8,267 nt of DNA, from NCBI GenBank assembly GCA_029243445.1, contig JAQWSA010000120.1:1-8267 (forward strand), given 5' to 3'. The translations under genes were made by a program, and so were the position numbers. The notes beneath the pieces are model-generated. The model was not told the DNA's origin, did no database searches, and saw nothing but the letters and a program-made list of their open reading frames with translations. This document shows, in pieces, positions 5,535 to 8,267 of this stretch. Each line of letters starts with the position of its first letter. The first letter of the stretch is position 1. The stretch comes from Alphaproteobacteria bacterium (GTDB lineage Bacteria; Pseudomonadota; Alphaproteobacteria; UBA6615).

Positions 5535-7595
5535 ATGCGTTTTGCGTGCGATACGGGCGGAACATTTACTGATCTAATAGTAGAAGATGATACAGGTGAA
5601 TTATACATGTACAAGGCAGCAACTGTGCCTGAAGATCCAGTTAGTGGTGTTCTGGATGCTTTGGAATTAGCTGCTTCTGATATGTCATTAACATTGTCTG
5701 GTTTATTAGCTAAAGGCGACATTCTTATTCACGGAACTACCCATGCCATAAATGCTATTATTACTAAAAATACTGCTAAAACTGCTTTTCTGACAACTGC
5801 TGGCCATCCTGATATTTTAGTATTGCGTGAGGGTGGACGTATTGAACCTTTTAACTTTGTTGCTCCGTACCCAGAACCATATATTTCTCGATCCCTTACA
5901 TTTGAGGTAAGTGAACGTATTGATAGCGCTGGTGAAATTCATACCCCTCTTGATGAAAATAAAATTCTAGAAATAGCCAAAAAAATTGAATCACAAGGCG
6001 TTGAAGCAGTCGCTATATGCTTTTTATGGTCAATTTATAATCCAATTCATGAATTAAGAGTTGGTGAGCTGCTTAAGAACTATTTACCCAAAATACCTAT
6101 TTCTTTGTCACATCAATTAAACCCTGCTTTACGCGAATATCGGCGGGCTTCATCTACAGCGATAGATGCATCGCTGAAACCGCTCATGGGAAAATATTTG
6201 GGCGGATTAACAGAACGCCTGGCGGTAGAAGGGTTTTCTGGTAGAACGTTGGTTCTTACATCTCAAGGTGGCATGCTTGATGCTAGCGATTTAGCTCAAA
6301 AGCCCATACATGCTATTAATTCAGGCCCGTCTATGGCTCCGATTGCTGGACGTCACTACGCAAGTGAAGAATCAGACTCACCTAATGTAATAATAGCTGA
6401 TACGGGCGGTACAACATATGATGTTAGTCTTGTTCGACAAGGACGCATTCCATTAACTAAAGAAACATGGATTGGTCAACCGTACCGCGGACATATGACA
6501 GGTTTTCCTTCAATAGATATTAAAAGTGTAGGCGCAGGGGGGGGCTCAATTGCTTGGGTTGATTCAGGAGGCTTGCTCCATGTTGGTCCACAAAGTGCAG
6601 GAGCGGTTCCCGGGCCTGTCTGCTACAACGCCGGAGGCACTGAACCTACTCTTACAGATGCTTGCCTTACATTAGGTTATTTAGATGCTAATTATTTTCT
6701 CGGAGGATCTATGCAATTAGACACCGAGGCTGCCTTTCATGCAATTGGCGATAGAGTTGCTAAACCACTTAACATATCAGTGATGGAAGCGGCGGCGGCA
6801 ATTGTAAGCGTTGCGACCGAGAATATGGTTCAGGCAATTACCGATATTACTGTTAATCAAGGAATTGATCCCGGAAACTCGGTGTTAATTGGGGGTGGCG
6901 GTGCTGCAGGACTGAATTCGGTGTTAATTGCTAGAAGACTAGGCTGTCCAACTTTAATAATTCCAGAAACTGGGGCGGGATTAAGCGCGGCCGGAGCCTT
7001 GATGTCAGATTTGACTAATGAATATAGAGCGACTTTCTTTACTAAATCAGATGAATTTGATGTCGAAGGTGTAAATTTTATATTGAAAGAATTATGTTCA
7101 GAATGTGAAACTTTTATTGAAGGTCCTGGCTCAGAATCATCTAAAAACGAAATTGAATATACTGTTGAGGCTCGTTATGCTTCTCAAGTATGGGAAATAG
7201 AGGTCCCACTCCTTAAAGGACAGTTCACTGAAACTGATCAATTATCTTCGCTAATAGAACAATTTCATGAAATGCATGAGCAAATCTTTGGAATACGTGA
7301 TCCAGGTTCAATCATCGAATTTGTTGGTTGGACAGCAACAGCTAGGTGTAAGTTAAGCATGAATAAGGGAGGTCGTTTAAGAGGTAATGCAAAAAGATCA
7401 GTATCAGGTAGCCGCAAGGTTTATTTTGCTGGTATTGGAGAAGTGGAAGCTAAACTCCATGACTTTGAAAACATGCAACCTGATATAAAACATAAAGGAC
7501 CGGCAGTTATTGAATCCCCTTTCACAACTATTGTTGCTGATGACAAAACCATTTTCCAACGTACCAGTAATGGTAGTTTATTACTTAAGCCGTGA
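5535..7595 (+). CDS. hyuA: Hydantoinase/oxoprolinase family protein, HyuA-type subunit
   Basis: This complete 686-residue protein has the length of HyuA/AcxA-type subunits. The N-terminal hydantoinase/oxoprolinase domain (about 1-180) opens with DTGGTFTD (6-13) and HGTTHAINA (66-74). The central actin-like ATPase domain has a second phosphate motif DTGGTTYD (289-296), SVGAGGGSIAW (331-341), GPQSAGAVPGPVCY (351-364) and GGGGAAG (453-459). The C-terminal beta-rich domain ends near 686. The family couples ATP hydrolysis to cyclic-amide opening or ketone carboxylation together with HyuB. The NSGPSMAP block (262-269) differs from the SGPAxG common in the family and, from memory, resembles acetone/acetophenone-carboxylase-type members. 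The start is supported by AGAAAGG (5518-5524). It is followed by hyuB after 15 nt and is divergent from the esterase operon. The substrate is unknown. Confidence 0.93.
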   Translation: MRFACDTGGTFTDLIVEDDTGELYMYKAATVPEDPVSGVLDALELAASDMSLTLSGLLAKGDILIHGTTHAINAIITKNTAKTAFLTTAGHPDILVLREGGRIEPFNFVAPYPEPYISRSLTFEVSERIDSAGEIHTPLDENKILEIAKKIESQGVEAVAICFLWSIYNPIHELRVGELLKNYLPKIPISLSHQLNPALREYRRASSTAIDASLKPLMGKYLGGLTERLAVEGFSGRTLVLTSQGGMLDASDLAQKPIHAINSGPSMAPIAGRHYASEESDSPNVIIADTGGTTYDVSLVRQGRIPLTKETWIGQPYRGHMTGFPSIDIKSVGAGGGSIAWVDSGGLLHVGPQSAGAVPGPVCYNAGGTEPTLTDACLTLGYLDANYFLGGSMQLDTEAAFHAIGDRVAKPLNISVMEAAAAIVSVATENMVQAITDITVNQGIDPGNSVLIGGGGAAGLNSVLIARRLGCPTLIIPETGAGLSAAGALMSDLTNEYRATFFTKSDEFDVEGVNFILKELCSECETFIEGPGSESSKNEIEYTVEARYASQVWEIEVPLLKGQFTETDQLSSLIEQFHEMHEQIFGIRDPGSIIEFVGWTATARCKLSMNKGGRLRGNAKRSVSGSRKVYFAGIGEVEAKLHDFENMQPDIKHKGPAVIESPFTTIVADDKTIFQRTSNGSLLLKP

Positions 7596-7599
7596 AGGA
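7595..7599 (+). promoter_or_regulatory. hyuB ribosome binding site overlapping the hyuA stop codon
   Basis: AAGGA begins at the last base of the hyuA TGA (7593-7595) and lies 11 nt before the hyuB ATG at 7611. Ribosomes ending hyuA would therefore reach the hyuB site, which favours balanced production of two subunits of one complex. Confidence 0.5.
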
Positions 7600-7610
7600 C
7601 AAATCTAGAC

Positions 7611-8267
7611 ATGGTTAATAATGATAATAAAAAGCAGTTAGATGGAGCACAACTTGCTATTTTGGCCAATCGTTTCGAAGGAATTTCCTCGAAGATGGGT
7701 AATACATTGTTGCGCACGGGTCGCTCAGGTGTGCTGAATCGAGCCAAAGATTTTTCTTGTTGTATACTAACTTCTGATCATCAATTACTTGCTGTGGCCG
7801 AAAGCTTACCAATTCACGTTTTATCAGGGCCAGATATCATGGCAGCTTCTATGGTTGATTTTCATCCGAATTTGAAGAAGGGTGATGCATTTCTTCATAA
7901 CTCTCCATATCATGGATGCTCTCATCCAGCTGACCATACAATAATTATGCCAGTAATAGATGACGATGGGGTACACCATTTTACTTTATTAGCTAAAGCA
8001 CATCAGGCAGATATAGGTAATTCAATTCCTACGACTTATCATGGAACAGCAAGGGATGTATATGAGGAAGGGGCGCTTATCTTTCCTGCTGTTCAAGTTT
8101 TAAAAAATTATGAAACTATAGATGACATTATACGTATGTGTAAGATGCGAATACGTGTTCCCGAGCAATGGTATGGGGATTTTTTAGCAATGCTTGGTTC
8201 TACATTGATTGGAGAACGAGAATTGCTTGCTCTTGGAAAAGAAGTGGGGTGGGATACATTACATTCT
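7611..8267 (+). CDS. hyuB: Hydantoinase B/oxoprolinase family protein, HyuB-type subunit (3' end outside window)
   Basis: An ATG at 7611 opens a frame that runs 219 codons to the window end without a stop; full HyuB proteins are usually about 500-650 residues, so roughly 35-40% is present. Family blocks visible by hand translation are RAKDFSCCIL (44-53), AESLPIHV (63-70), GDAFLHNSPYHGCSHPADH (91-109), AKAHQADIG (128-136) and VPEQWYGDFLAMLGS (183-197). The His- and Asp-rich blocks around 101-109 and 131-134 are probable metal or substrate ligands by analogy with acetone/acetophenone carboxylases; that is inference. Known homologous systems include N-methylhydantoinase B, the caprolactamase beta subunit and AcxB. 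It lies 15 nt after hyuA and surely acts with it. Whether a small third subunit follows, as in acetone carboxylase, cannot be seen. Confidence 0.92.
   Translation, partial: MVNNDNKKQLDGAQLAILANRFEGISSKMGNTLLRTGRSGVLNRAKDFSCCILTSDHQLLAVAESLPIHVLSGPDIMAASMVDFHPNLKKGDAFLHNSPYHGCSHPADHTIIMPVIDDDGVHHFTLLAKAHQADIGNSIPTTYHGTARDVYEEGALIFPAVQVLKNYETIDDIIRMCKMRIRVPEQWYGDFLAMLGSTLIGERELLALGKEVGWDTLHS

Noticed and set aside
7421..7747. 108-codon minus-strand open frame across the hyuA/hyuB junction
   Set aside because: It is antisense to conserved hyuA and hyuB codons and shows no recognisable domain.

Overview
The window comes from an AT-rich (by eye, not computed), gene-dense bacterial genome. Genes are short-spaced and mostly preceded by Shine-Dalgarno sequences. 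The mix of an acyl-CoA dehydrogenase, short- and medium-chain dehydrogenases, esterases, an FAH-family enzyme and a HyuA/HyuB pair suggests an aerobic heterotroph, most likely a proteobacterium. The taxon is inference; no rRNA or other marker is present. There are no tRNAs, CRISPR arrays or mobile elements, and no stretch over 300 bases lacks a gene.

Layout. (1) Bases 1-2504, plus strand: the 3' end of an alpha/beta hydrolase, an SDR oxidoreductase and an ACAD10/11-type acyl-CoA dehydrogenase, spaced 51 and 32 nt apart and probably co-transcribed. (2) Bases 2610-5446, minus strand: a tight three-gene operon read as HSL-family esterase, FAH-family hydratase/decarboxylase-like protein and zinc alcohol dehydrogenase, with 22-nt gaps. 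It converges on the first group across about 105 bp without an obvious terminator. (3) An 88-bp divergent control region (5447-5534) with a 7-bp inverted repeat and a further copy of its half-site. (4) Bases 5535-8267, plus strand: a complete hyuA-like gene and the first 219 codons of hyuB, 15 nt apart.

How they may work together. HyuA/HyuB proteins form ATP-dependent enzymes that open cyclic amides (oxoprolinase, N-methylhydantoinase, caprolactamase) or carboxylate ketones (acetone and acetophenone carboxylases). Next to an esterase and an alcohol dehydrogenase, one reading is ester to alcohol to ketone or aldehyde, followed by ATP-dependent activation. The SDR plus ACAD10/11-type pair recalls 4-hydroxyacid catabolism such as the lva levulinate pathway. 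The substrate cannot be fixed from sequence alone. The locus looks like an uncharacterised catabolic cluster rather than a defence or mobile system.
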